DNA of 64,000 bases, from NCBI GenBank assembly GCA_963808775.1, contig CAWEGR010000006.1, forward strand, positions 1-64,000, read 5' to 3'. The DNA comes from JACVRW01 sp963808775. Lineage in GTDB: Bacteria; Actinomycetota; Thermoleophilia; Solirubrobacterales; Thermoleophilaceae. The notes beneath the pieces were generated by a model. That model made no database searches, had not been told where the DNA came from, and saw nothing but the letters and a program-made list of their open reading frames with translations. Every line of letters starts with the position of its first letter. Within the stretch, counting starts at the first letter, position 1. Below are positions 43,872-50,852 of the stretch, in pieces. The position numbers were made by a program, and so were the translations under genes.

Positions 43872-45130
43872 GCGTGGCGGTCGACGCGGACCGCGTGCTC
43901 GCGGACCTGCGCGGGCTCGCGGAGCTCACCGGCGGACCCGACGGCGCGCGGCGCGTCTGCTGGACCGACGAGTGGGTGCGCGCCCGCGAGTTCCTGCGCT
44001 CGCGGCTCGCCGAGCTGCCGGTCGAGGTCTCGGTGGACGAGGCGGGCAACCTCTGGGCGGAGCTCGAGGGTGAGTCGAGCGACGGGTTCGTGATCGTCGG
44101 CTCGCACACGGACTCGGTGCCGGCCGGCGGCTGGCTCGACGGCGCGCTCGGGGTCTTCAGCGCCGTGGAGGCGCTGCGCGCGCAGGCCGAGGCCGGGCCT
44201 CCGGCGGTCGGACTGCGGCTCGTCGACTGGGCGGACGAGGAGGGCGCGCGCTTCGGCCGCAGCCTGTTCGGCTCGTCCGCCTGCGCGGGCACCCTCGAGG
44301 TCGACGCCGTCCGCGACCTGCGCGACCGCGACGGCGAGCGCCTCGAGGACGTGGTCGCCGCCCATGGCGTGGAGCTCGAGCGGGCGCACGAGTCGCACGC
44401 GCGGCTGCGCGGCGCCTGCGCGTACCTCGAGCTGCACGTCGAGCAGGGGCCGGTGCTCGAGAGCCGCGGCGAGCCCGCCGCCACGGTGCTCGGCACGTTC
44501 GGCGTGCAGCGCCACGTCGCGGTCTTCAGCGGCCGCGCCGCGCACGCCGGCGCGACTCCCATGCACCTGCGCCAGGACTCGTTCGCCGCCGCGGCCCGCG
44601 CGGCGCTCGAGATCCGCGACATCGGCCTGCGCTCGGACGGCGGCGTCTGCACCGTCGGCGGCGCCACGAGCGAGCCCGGCGTGATCACCGCGATCGCGGG
44701 CCGCACCGAGATGCTGCTCGACCAGCGCGCGCTCGATGCCGACGTGCTCGCCCGCATGCTCGCGCGGGCGCACAACGCCTGCACCGACGCCGCCGCGGAG
44801 GAGGGCTGCAGCGTCGAGCTGAAGCACATCTGGGACATTCCGCCGATCCCGTTCGACGAGCGGCTGATCGGGCTGGCGCGGGAGTCCGTCAAGGCGGCGG
44901 GCGGCCAGGACACGGCGATCCCGAGCGGCCCGCTGCATGACGCCGCCGAGATGGCGCGCCTGATCCCGACCGTGATGATCTTCTCCTCCTCGTCGCCGCC
45001 CGTGTCGCACACGCCGGAGGAGGACACCCCCGAGGCGGACCTGCGCGTGGCGATCGAGGCCTACGGGCGCACGGTGCAGGGAGCGATCGCGCTGGCCGCG
45101 GCGGGCGAGCTGCCGCCCCACGCCGGCTGA
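43868..45130 (+). CDS. M20-family N-carbamoyl-amino-acid / allantoate amidohydrolase
   Basis: This 420-residue zinc amidohydrolase is of the HyuC/AllC-type M20 family. Metal ligands are recognisable as His80 in VGSHTDSVPAGG, Asp91 in LDGALG, and Glu124-Glu125 in DWADEEGARFG. The lid domain has FGVQRHVAVFSGRAAHAGATPM and the C-terminus SGPLHDAAEMA. Members remove the carbamoyl group, releasing CO2 and ammonia. After the hydantoinase this would act as beta-ureidopropionase or N-carbamoylase. The GTG start overlaps the hydantoinase stop (43868-43871). Confidence 0.9.
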   Translation: MSVAVDADRVLADLRGLAELTGGPDGARRVCWTDEWVRAREFLRSRLAELPVEVSVDEAGNLWAELEGESSDGFVIVGSHTDSVPAGGWLDGALGVFSAVEALRAQAEAGPPAVGLRLVDWADEEGARFGRSLFGSSACAGTLEVDAVRDLRDRDGERLEDVVAAHGVELERAHESHARLRGACAYLELHVEQGPVLESRGEPAATVLGTFGVQRHVAVFSGRAAHAGATPMHLRQDSFAAAARAALEIRDIGLRSDGGVCTVGGATSEPGVITAIAGRTEMLLDQRALDADVLARMLARAHNACTDAAAEEGCSVELKHIWDIPPIPFDERLIGLARESVKAAGGQDTAIPSGPLHDAAEMARLIPTVMIFSSSSPPVSHTPEEDTPEADLRVAIEAYGRTVQGAIALAAAGELPPHAG

Positions 45131-45132
45131 CG

Positions 45133-46392
45133 GTGGACGAAGCGGCGCGGCTGCGCGAGCAGCTCGACTACCTCGAGCGCTCGAGCCCCTTCTACGCGGA
45201 GCGGATCGCGGGCGAGCGGGCGCTCGAGGCGCTGCCGCTCACGACGAAGGAGGAGCTGCGGGAGTCGCAGCGCTCCGCTCCGCCCTTCGGCGCCCACCTG
45301 TGCGCTCCGCGCGAGCGGCTCGTGCGCATGCACGCGACGTCGGGCACGACGGGCGAGCCGGTGGCCGTCGGCTTCACGCGCGCCGACCACGAGCGCAACA
45401 GCGCGATCGGCGGCGAGGCGTTCCGGATCGCGGGCGTGCTGCCCGGCGACGTGATGGCGCACTGCCTCAACTACACGCTCTACGCGGGCGGGATCGCCGA
45501 CCACATGGCGCTCGAGGCGAGCGGCGCGACGGTGCTGCCGATCGGGACCGGCCAGTCGCGCCGCCTGCTCGACCTGATCCCGAAGCTCGGCGTGACCGGG
45601 ATCTTCGGCACGCTCTCGTACCCCGCCTACCTCGCCGAGCGGGCGCGCGAGGACGGGCTCGACCCCGCCGCGCTCGGGCTTCGCCACATCGTGACCGCGG
45701 GCGAGCCGGGCGCGGGGCTGGCCGCGGTGCGGAGCGAGATCGAGACGGCCTGGGGCGTGAGCGTGAGGGACTCGTTCGGGATGAGCGACGTCTGGTCGAC
45801 GATGGCGGGCGAGTGCGGCGAGTCGGAGGGGCTCCACCTGACGACCGGCGATCACGCGGTGCTCGAGCTGGTCGACCCCGTGAGCGGCGAGCCCGTCGCG
45901 CTCGCGGACGGCGCGAGCGGCGAGCTCGTCTGGACGCACCTGCGCCGCGAGGCCTCGCCGCTCCTCCGCTACCGCTCGGGCGACCTCGGGCGCGTCTGGA
46001 CCTCGCCCTGCCCCTGTGGCCGCGACAGCCCGCGGATCGCGATCGACGGGCGCGCGGACGACATGCTGCGCGTCCAGGCGGTGAACGTGTATCCGCAGGC
46101 GATCGCCACGCTCGTCTCCGCGGACGGGCGGCTCGGCCGTCACTGCGTGGTGGCCGCCGGCGACCCGATCGTGCCGCCGCTCGAGCTCTACGTCGAGGCG
46201 GCCGCGGAGGTCGAGCTCGAGGAGCTCGCCGCCCGGCTCGGGGAGACCCTGCGCGCGCGCTTTGCCGTCATCCGGATCGAGCCCGGGACGCTCCCCGTGG
46301 CCGAGCACAAGACCCGCACCGTGTTCAGGACGGCGCGCGGCGACACGCCGCCGCCCGAGATCGAGAAGCTGAGGAGGAGGGGATCGCCGTGA
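45133..46392 (+). CDS. AMP-forming CoA ligase (phenylacetate-CoA ligase-like)
   Basis: This 419-residue adenylate-forming enzyme is related to phenylacetate-CoA ligases. The nucleotide loop HATSGTTGEPVAV is near residue 65, the adenylation core FGMSDVWSTMAGEC is in the middle, and RYRSGDLGRVW followed by a Cys-rich CPCGRDSPRI lies near residue 280. The mobile C-terminal domain is present. It should activate a carboxylic acid to its CoA thioester, but the acid is unknown. The GTG start lies two bases after the M20 stop, and its own stop overlaps the next start, so it belongs to the hydantoinase operon. This implies the released product, or a companion acid, is activated. Confidence 0.87.
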   Translation: MDEAARLREQLDYLERSSPFYAERIAGERALEALPLTTKEELRESQRSAPPFGAHLCAPRERLVRMHATSGTTGEPVAVGFTRADHERNSAIGGEAFRIAGVLPGDVMAHCLNYTLYAGGIADHMALEASGATVLPIGTGQSRRLLDLIPKLGVTGIFGTLSYPAYLAERAREDGLDPAALGLRHIVTAGEPGAGLAAVRSEIETAWGVSVRDSFGMSDVWSTMAGECGESEGLHLTTGDHAVLELVDPVSGEPVALADGASGELVWTHLRREASPLLRYRSGDLGRVWTSPCPCGRDSPRIAIDGRADDMLRVQAVNVYPQAIATLVSADGRLGRHCVVAAGDPIVPPLELYVEAAAEVELEELAARLGETLRARFAVIRIEPGTLPVAEHKTRTVFRTARGDTPPPEIEKLRRRGSP

Positions 46393-47141
46393 GCGTCAAC
46401 GTCGAGGAGCGCGGTGGCGCTCGAGTGGTCGAGTGGGATCGTCAGAACAGGCGCAACGCCTGGGACCTCGGGACGATGAGCGCCATCGCCGACGCGGTCG
46501 AGTCCGCCGGGGCCGACCCCGCGGTGCGCGTGATCGCGCTGCGCGGAGCGGGCGGCCACTTCTCGGCGGGCGACGACCTGCAGGACGCGCTCGAGTCGGA
46601 CAGCGCGGGATTCGCCGCGACGATCGAGGGCTTCCAGCGCATGACGCGGGTGGTGCTCGCCGCGCCCGTTCCCGTGATCGCGCTCGTCGACGGCGCCTGT
46701 GTGGGCGGCGCGCTCGAGTTCGCGGCGAGCTGCGACCTGCGCATCTGCACCGAGCGGATCCGCCTGATGACCCCCGAGGTCACGATCGGCCTGGTGGCAT
46801 CGAACGCCGGCACGCTGCTGCTCCCGGAGCTGGTGGGCGAAACGGCCGCGCGTGCGCTGCTCCTGTCGGGCGAGGAGCGCGACGCCGAGTGGGCGCGCGA
46901 GCACGGCTTCGCGACCGAGTTCGCCGCGCCGTCCGGCCTCGACGCCCGGATCGCCTACTGGACCTCGGTGTTCTCGCGCAACTCCCGCGACGCGATCGCG
47001 GCGACCAAGGCGATGTTGAACGCCCGCCTCGGCGCGCTCCTCCCGGCGGCGATGGACCGCGAGACCCACCACTGCGTCCGGCTCTTCGACGAGCCGGACG
47101 CGCGGGCGGCCCTGCGGGCGTTCGCGGAGGCGCGGGGCTGA
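46389..47141 (+). CDS. Enoyl-CoA hydratase/isomerase
   Basis: This 250-residue crotonase-fold protein has the oxyanion motif HFSAGDDLQDAL near residue 54 and the second oxyanion segment DGACVGGALEFAASCDLRI near 104. Both glutamates that act as acid/base in hydratases are present, in GGALE and PEVTIG, so hydratase activity is plausible, though isomerase or lyase activity cannot be excluded. The GTG start overlaps the ligase stop as GTGA (46389-46392). As the last gene of the operon it would act on the CoA ester made by the ligase. Confidence 0.9.
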   Translation: MSVNVEERGGARVVEWDRQNRRNAWDLGTMSAIADAVESAGADPAVRVIALRGAGGHFSAGDDLQDALESDSAGFAATIEGFQRMTRVVLAAPVPVIALVDGACVGGALEFAASCDLRICTERIRLMTPEVTIGLVASNAGTLLLPELVGETAARALLLSGEERDAEWAREHGFATEFAAPSGLDARIAYWTSVFSRNSRDAIAATKAMLNARLGALLPAAMDRETHHCVRLFDEPDARAALRAFAEARG

Positions 47142-47156
47142 GGCGCGCCGGCGCCG

Positions 47157-48626
47157 CTACGCCGCCTCCTGCCACGCCGGCTCGGCCGACGGGGCGCGCT
47201 CGTGCTTCGGCTCCTCGGCGGCGACCGCCACCGGGGTCCGTAGCAGCGCCAGCGCGGCTCCGATCGCGACGACCACGAGCGCCGCGCCGAGCAGGAACGC
47301 CAGCCGGTAGCCGTCCGTGAGCGCCTCGAGGCGCGGCTCTCCGCTCGCGAGCAGGTCGTCCGTGCGCGTGGCCGAGAGCGTCGCCAGGACCGCCAGGCCG
47401 AGCGCGCCGCCCACCTGCATCGTCGTGTTGACGAGCCCCGACGCGAGCCCCGAGTCGCTCGGGGTCGCGCCCGACATGGCGAGCGTCATCAGCGCCGGGA
47501 ACGACAGCCCGGCGCCGACGCCGAGCAGGATCATCGACGGCAGCAGGTCCGTCACGTAGTCGCCGTCGACCGGCACCCCGGCCAGCAGCGCGAGCCCGAC
47601 CGCGATCAGGACGAGCCCCGGCAGCAGCGTCGCTCGCTCGCCGAAGCGCGTCATCAACCGCGCCGACACGCCGAGCGAGAACACGCCGATCCCCACCGAT
47701 ACCGGCAGGAAGGCGAGCCCGGTCTCGACGGCGTCATAGCCGAGCACCTGCTGGAGGTAGAGCGCGCCCAGGAAGAACATCCCGAACAGGCCCGCGACCA
47801 TCAGCACCTGGACCACGTTCGCGCCCGTCACGTTGCGGGAGCGGAACAGCCGCAGCGGCATCAGCGGGTTGCGCGCGGTCGCCTCGCGCGCCACGAACGC
47901 CGCCAGCAGCAGCAGCGAGACGCCACCCAGCAGGATCGTCCGCGTGGCTCCGAAGCCGTGGTCGCTCGCCTGCACGATCGCGTAGACGCCGATCATCAGC
48001 GCGCTCGTGATGAGCAGGGCGCCGGGAACGTCGGCCCCGCGGCGCAGCCCGATGCCGTCCTCGCGGCCGACGAGCCGCACGGCGAAGACCGCCGTGGCGA
48101 TGCCGATCGGGATGTTCACGAAGAAGATCCAGTGCCAGTTGATGGCCTGGGTGAGCACGCCGCCGGCGAGCAGGCCGATCGAGGCGCCGGCCGAGGCCAC
48201 GAAGCTGTAGACGCCGATCGCCTTCGCCTGCTCCCTGGGCTCGGGGAACATCGTCACGATCATCCCGAGCACCACCGCGGAGGTGAACGCGCCGCCGATG
48301 CCCTGGGCGAAGCGCGCGCCGATCAGCACCTCCTGGCTCTGCGCGAGGCCGCACAGGAGAGAGGCGAGCGTGAACAGCGCGAGCCCGCCGAGGAAGACCG
48401 ACTTGCGGCCGATCAGGTCGCCGATCCGCCCGGCGAGCAGGAGCAGGCCGCCGAAGGCGATCAGGTAGGCGTTCATCACCCAGGCGAGGCTCGACTGCGA
48501 GAAGCCGAGGTCCTCCTGGATCGCCGGCAGGGCGACGTTCACGACGGTCGAGTCGAGGATGATCATCAGCATCCCGACGCAGAGGACGACGAGGGCGAGC
48601 CAACGATTCGTTTCGGTCCCGGTCAT
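47157..48626 (-). CDS. DHA2-family (EmrB/QacA-like) drug exporter
   Basis: This ~489-residue MFS permease with about 14 transmembrane helices is proton-driven and exports toxic compounds. The start WLALVVLCVGMLMIILDSTVVNVALP contains the DHA2 motif LDSTVVNVALP. GRIGDLIGRK is the loop between helices 2 and 3, and WHWIFFVNIPIG is the motif C region. The ATG at 48626 is chosen as the family start. An ATG at 48647 would overlap the palindrome upstream. A MarR gene lies just upstream on the same strand, and the intergenic palindrome 48641-48664 is the likely operator. Efflux of a MarR-sensed compound is inferred. Confidence 0.92.
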   Translation of the reverse strand: MTGTETNRWLALVVLCVGMLMIILDSTVVNVALPAIQEDLGFSQSSLAWVMNAYLIAFGGLLLLAGRIGDLIGRKSVFLGGLALFTLASLLCGLAQSQEVLIGARFAQGIGGAFTSAVVLGMIVTMFPEPREQAKAIGVYSFVASAGASIGLLAGGVLTQAINWHWIFFVNIPIGIATAVFAVRLVGREDGIGLRRGADVPGALLITSALMIGVYAIVQASDHGFGATRTILLGGVSLLLLAAFVAREATARNPLMPLRLFRSRNVTGANVVQVLMVAGLFGMFFLGALYLQQVLGYDAVETGLAFLPVSVGIGVFSLGVSARLMTRFGERATLLPGLVLIAVGLALLAGVPVDGDYVTDLLPSMILLGVGAGLSFPALMTLAMSGATPSDSGLASGLVNTTMQVGGALGLAVLATLSATRTDDLLASGEPRLEALTDGYRLAFLLGAALVVVAIGAALALLRTPVAVAAEEPKHERAPSAEPAWQEAA

Positions 48627-48640
48627 GGCCGGACCGTAGC

Positions 48641-48664
48641 AGATCATCCCAATCGGGACGATCT
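48641..48664. promoter_or_regulatory. Candidate MarR operator before the exporter
   Basis: AGATCATCCC and GGGACGATCT form 10-bp arms with one mismatch around AATC. The 24-bp palindrome fills the 53-base gap between the marR stop and the exporter start. Its length and symmetry fit a MarR-family site. Confidence 0.55.
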
Positions 48665-48679
48665 AGGTTGGATCGATTC

Positions 48680-49162
48680 CTACGGAGCCGATCCGTTCGT
48701 GTCGCGGGCGCCGCACACGAGCCGGGTCAGGCCCGACAGGAGCGCGCTGCGCTCGGCCGCGGGCAGCCGCTCGAGCATCTCCTTCTGAGTGGCCTCGATG
48801 ACCTTGCGCGCCTTGGCGACCCGGCGCTCGCCCGCCTCGGTGACCTTCACGACCCGCACGCGGCGGTCGCGGCTCGAGGGCATGCGCTTGGCGAGGCCGT
48901 CGGCCTCGAGCCCGTCGAGCGTGACCACCATCGTGGTCTTGTCGAGCCCGATCAGGTTGGCGAGCTCGATCTGCGTGTGGTCGCCCGTCATGGCCGAGGC
49001 GAGCACGCAGTAGCGCCGCGAGGAGAGGCCGAGCGGCTCGAGGCGGGCGGACATCTCCGCCGCCAGCACGTGCTCCGCCTGGCCGAGGAGCCAGCCGAGA
49101 TTGTCCGTGAGGCAGCCGGGCGATGCCGCCTGCTTCACCGGAGTCTCGACCTGACTGGCCAC
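48680..49162 (-). CDS. MarR-family transcriptional regulator
   Basis: This 160-residue winged-helix dimeric regulator has a core with QIELANLIGLDKTTMVVTLDGLEADGLAKR and the wing RDRRVRVVKVTEAG, typical of MarR repressors that release DNA on binding phenolic or drug-like ligands. It precedes the exporter gene on the same strand, so autoregulation together with the exporter is likely. The GTG at 49162 lies inside a perfect 14-bp palindrome. A downstream GTG at 49138 would place the palindrome in the leader, which would suit an operator better. Confidence 0.9.
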   Translation of the reverse strand: MASQVETPVKQAASPGCLTDNLGWLLGQAEHVLAAEMSARLEPLGLSSRRYCVLASAMTGDHTQIELANLIGLDKTTMVVTLDGLEADGLAKRMPSSRDRRVRVVKVTEAGERRVAKARKVIEATQKEMLERLPAAERSALLSGLTRLVCGARDTNGSAP

Positions 49163-49169
49163 GTGGCCA
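49156..49169. promoter_or_regulatory. Perfect palindrome at the marR start
   Basis: TGGCCACGTGGCCA is a perfect 14-bp palindrome between the divergent marR and AraC-type genes, overlapping the marR GTG. It may be an operator for either regulator, though it does not resemble the palindrome before the exporter. Confidence 0.45.
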
Positions 49170-49213
49170 ATGCTAGGCCATGGGCAGGAGGGCGGGCTCT
49201 AGTCTCGACAGGC

Positions 49214-50065
49214 GTGAGCACCACGCTCCCCGTGGACCGCCTCGACGAGGGCGTCGTCGTCCAGGTGATGCCGATCGAGAACTTCTCGTTCGAGGTGCCG
49301 CGCGAGCCGCACCGGCACGACTATCACGAGCTGATCTGGGTCAGCGAGGGCGAGGGCGAGCACCTGATCGACGGCGAGGTCGTGCCGGTCGTGCCGGGCA
49401 CCGTGACCGTGATCGGGCGCGCGCAGGTCCACCAGTTCCGGCGCGTGCGCAACCTGAGCGGCGCCGTGCTGCGCTTCCAGGACGAGGCGGTCGACGGCAG
49501 CGCCGGCAACGTCGGCGGCCGCTGGCTGCTCGCGTGCCGCGGCACCCGCACGATCCGCGTGCCGGACGGCGCCTGCGACCAGGTCGGCGGCCTGATCGCC
49601 GCCCTGACGGCCGAGGCGGGCGCGAAGCCCGACGAGTACACCGCCGGCGCCCAGCGCCACCTCGTCTCGACCCTGCTCCTGTGGCTCGAGCGCTGGTTCG
49701 ATGCCCAGCAGAACGGGCTCGCGCAGGGCGAGGACGGCGACGCGGCGCTTCACCGCCGCTTCATCGAGCTGCTCGAGCACGACTACGCGCGCCATCACGA
49801 CGCCTCGCACTACGCCGACGCCCTCGGGGTGCCGCAGGCCGCCCTCTCGCGCGCGCTGTCGAACATCACGGGCATGTCGACCAAGGAGCTCGTGCTCGAC
49901 CGGGTGCTGCTCGAGGCCACCCGCCTGCTCCGCTTCACGGACCTGACGATCGGCGAGATCGCCCATCGGGTCGGATATCACGACCCGCTCTACTTCTCGC
50001 GGGCGTTCAAGCGGGCCGCCGGACGCGCACCCCAGGCCTACCGGCACTCGGCGCGCGGGAGTTGA
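49214..50065 (+). CDS. AraC-family transcriptional regulator with cupin domain
   Basis: This 283-residue regulator has an N-terminal cupin-like sensing domain (about 20-100, with EPHRHDYHELIWVSEGEGEH carrying the His cluster) and a C-terminal pair of AraC helix-turn-helices (about 175-275). The second helix-turn-helix has IGEIAHRVGYHDPLYFSRAFKR, the strongest AraC signature. The ligand is unknown. The GTG at 49214 starts the cupin. It is divergent from marR (51 bases between starts) and lies upstream of yceI on the same strand, so YceI is a possible target. Confidence 0.9.
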   Translation: MSTTLPVDRLDEGVVVQVMPIENFSFEVPREPHRHDYHELIWVSEGEGEHLIDGEVVPVVPGTVTVIGRAQVHQFRRVRNLSGAVLRFQDEAVDGSAGNVGGRWLLACRGTRTIRVPDGACDQVGGLIAALTAEAGAKPDEYTAGAQRHLVSTLLLWLERWFDAQQNGLAQGEDGDAALHRRFIELLEHDYARHHDASHYADALGVPQAALSRALSNITGMSTKELVLDRVLLEATRLLRFTDLTIGEIAHRVGYHDPLYFSRAFKRAAGRAPQAYRHSARGS

Positions 50066-50134
50066 CCGCCCCAGGGGCAAAAGTCCATGCATCCGCGAGG
50101 TTCTGCCATTGGCGCGGGGGGCTGATCGAGCGAT

Positions 50135-50160
50135 CCTTTGATTGCACACGCAACCAAAGG
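50135..50160 (+). promoter_or_regulatory. Leader palindrome overlapping the yceI ribosome-binding site
   Basis: CCTTTGATTGC and GCAACCAAAGG form 11-bp arms with one mismatch and a 4-base loop. The right arm contains AAAGG, the first half of the AAAGGAG ribosome-binding site of yceI. It could act as a repressor site on DNA or as a hairpin hiding the ribosome-binding site in RNA. Confidence 0.45.
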
Positions 50161-50168
50161 AGCACCAG

Positions 50169-50717
50169 ATGAGCATCGCCGTCACTCAGATCCCCACCGG
50201 CACCTACAGCATCGATCCCTCCCACTCGCGCGTCGAGTTCGGCGTGAAGCACCTCGGCATCGCCACCGTCAAGGGCTCGTTCGCGACCTTCGAGGGGACG
50301 CTCGAGGTGGATGGCGATCTCGAGTCGGCCCGCGCGTATGGCACGGTCGACGTCGCGAGCGTCGACACGAAGGAGGCGCGCCGCGACGAGCACCTCCGCT
50401 CCGGTGACTTCTTCGACGCGGAGAACCACCCGAAGATGACCTTCCGCTCGACCGAGATCCGCCCCTCGGGCGAGGACACGTTCGAGATCGCCGGCGAGCT
50501 CGAGCTGCGCGGAGTGACCCGCGAGATCGTGCTCCAGGCCGAGATCACGGGCACCGAGACCGACCCGTGGGGCGGCGAGCGCGTGGGCCTCGAGATCACG
50601 GGTCAGCTGAACCGCGGCGAGTACGGCCTCACCTGGAACCAGGTGCTCGGCTCGGGCAACATGCTCGTCTCCGACAAGGTCAAGCTCGCCCTCGACATCT
50701 CCGCCGTCAGGTCCTAG
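50169..50717 (+). CDS. yceI: YceI family polyisoprenoid-binding-like protein
   Basis: This 182-residue lipocalin-like beta-barrel protein of the YceI family is known to bind polyisoprenoid chains. The N-terminal GTYSIDPSHSRVEFGVKHLGIATVKGSF and the central NHPKMTFRST with LRGVTREIVL are hallmark segments. There is no signal peptide, so it is probably the cytoplasmic form. Its exact role is unknown, and stress or acid induction has been reported for relatives. The ATG at 50169 has a GGAG site seven bases away, partly covered by a palindrome. A strong hairpin terminator follows at 50741. AraC lies upstream on the same strand. Confidence 0.92.
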   Translation: MSIAVTQIPTGTYSIDPSHSRVEFGVKHLGIATVKGSFATFEGTLEVDGDLESARAYGTVDVASVDTKEARRDEHLRSGDFFDAENHPKMTFRSTEIRPSGEDTFEIAGELELRGVTREIVLQAEITGTETDPWGGERVGLEITGQLNRGEYGLTWNQVLGSGNMLVSDKVKLALDISAVRS

Positions 50718-50740
50718 CGACGGGCAGGTCCCCGGGTCAT

Positions 50741-50766
50741 GCGCGGCCGGCACTCGCCGGCCGCGC
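50741..50766 (+). terminator. Intrinsic terminator after yceI
   Basis: GCGCGGCCGGC and GCCGGCCGCGC form a perfect 11-bp stem with loop ACTC, followed by TGCGTTTGCTTT. Stem plus T-rich tail, 24 bases past the yceI stop, make this the most canonical terminator in the window. Confidence 0.75.
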
Positions 50767-50852
50767 TGCGTTTGCTTTCCCCCGGACCCGGAAATATCAG
50801 CGGCCACGGTCCCGGTCGGCGGGCGCCGTTCACCTGTGGGGAAGGGTCACTC

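Noticed and set aside
42476..45130. 884-residue open frame on the plus strand
   Set aside because: The first half is out-of-frame reading of the hydantoinase. The second half is the real M20 hydrolase starting at 43868.
45300..47141. 613-residue frame overlapping the ligase and hydratase
   Set aside because: Its last ~250 residues are the true enoyl-CoA hydratase from 46389. The rest is the wrong frame of the ligase.
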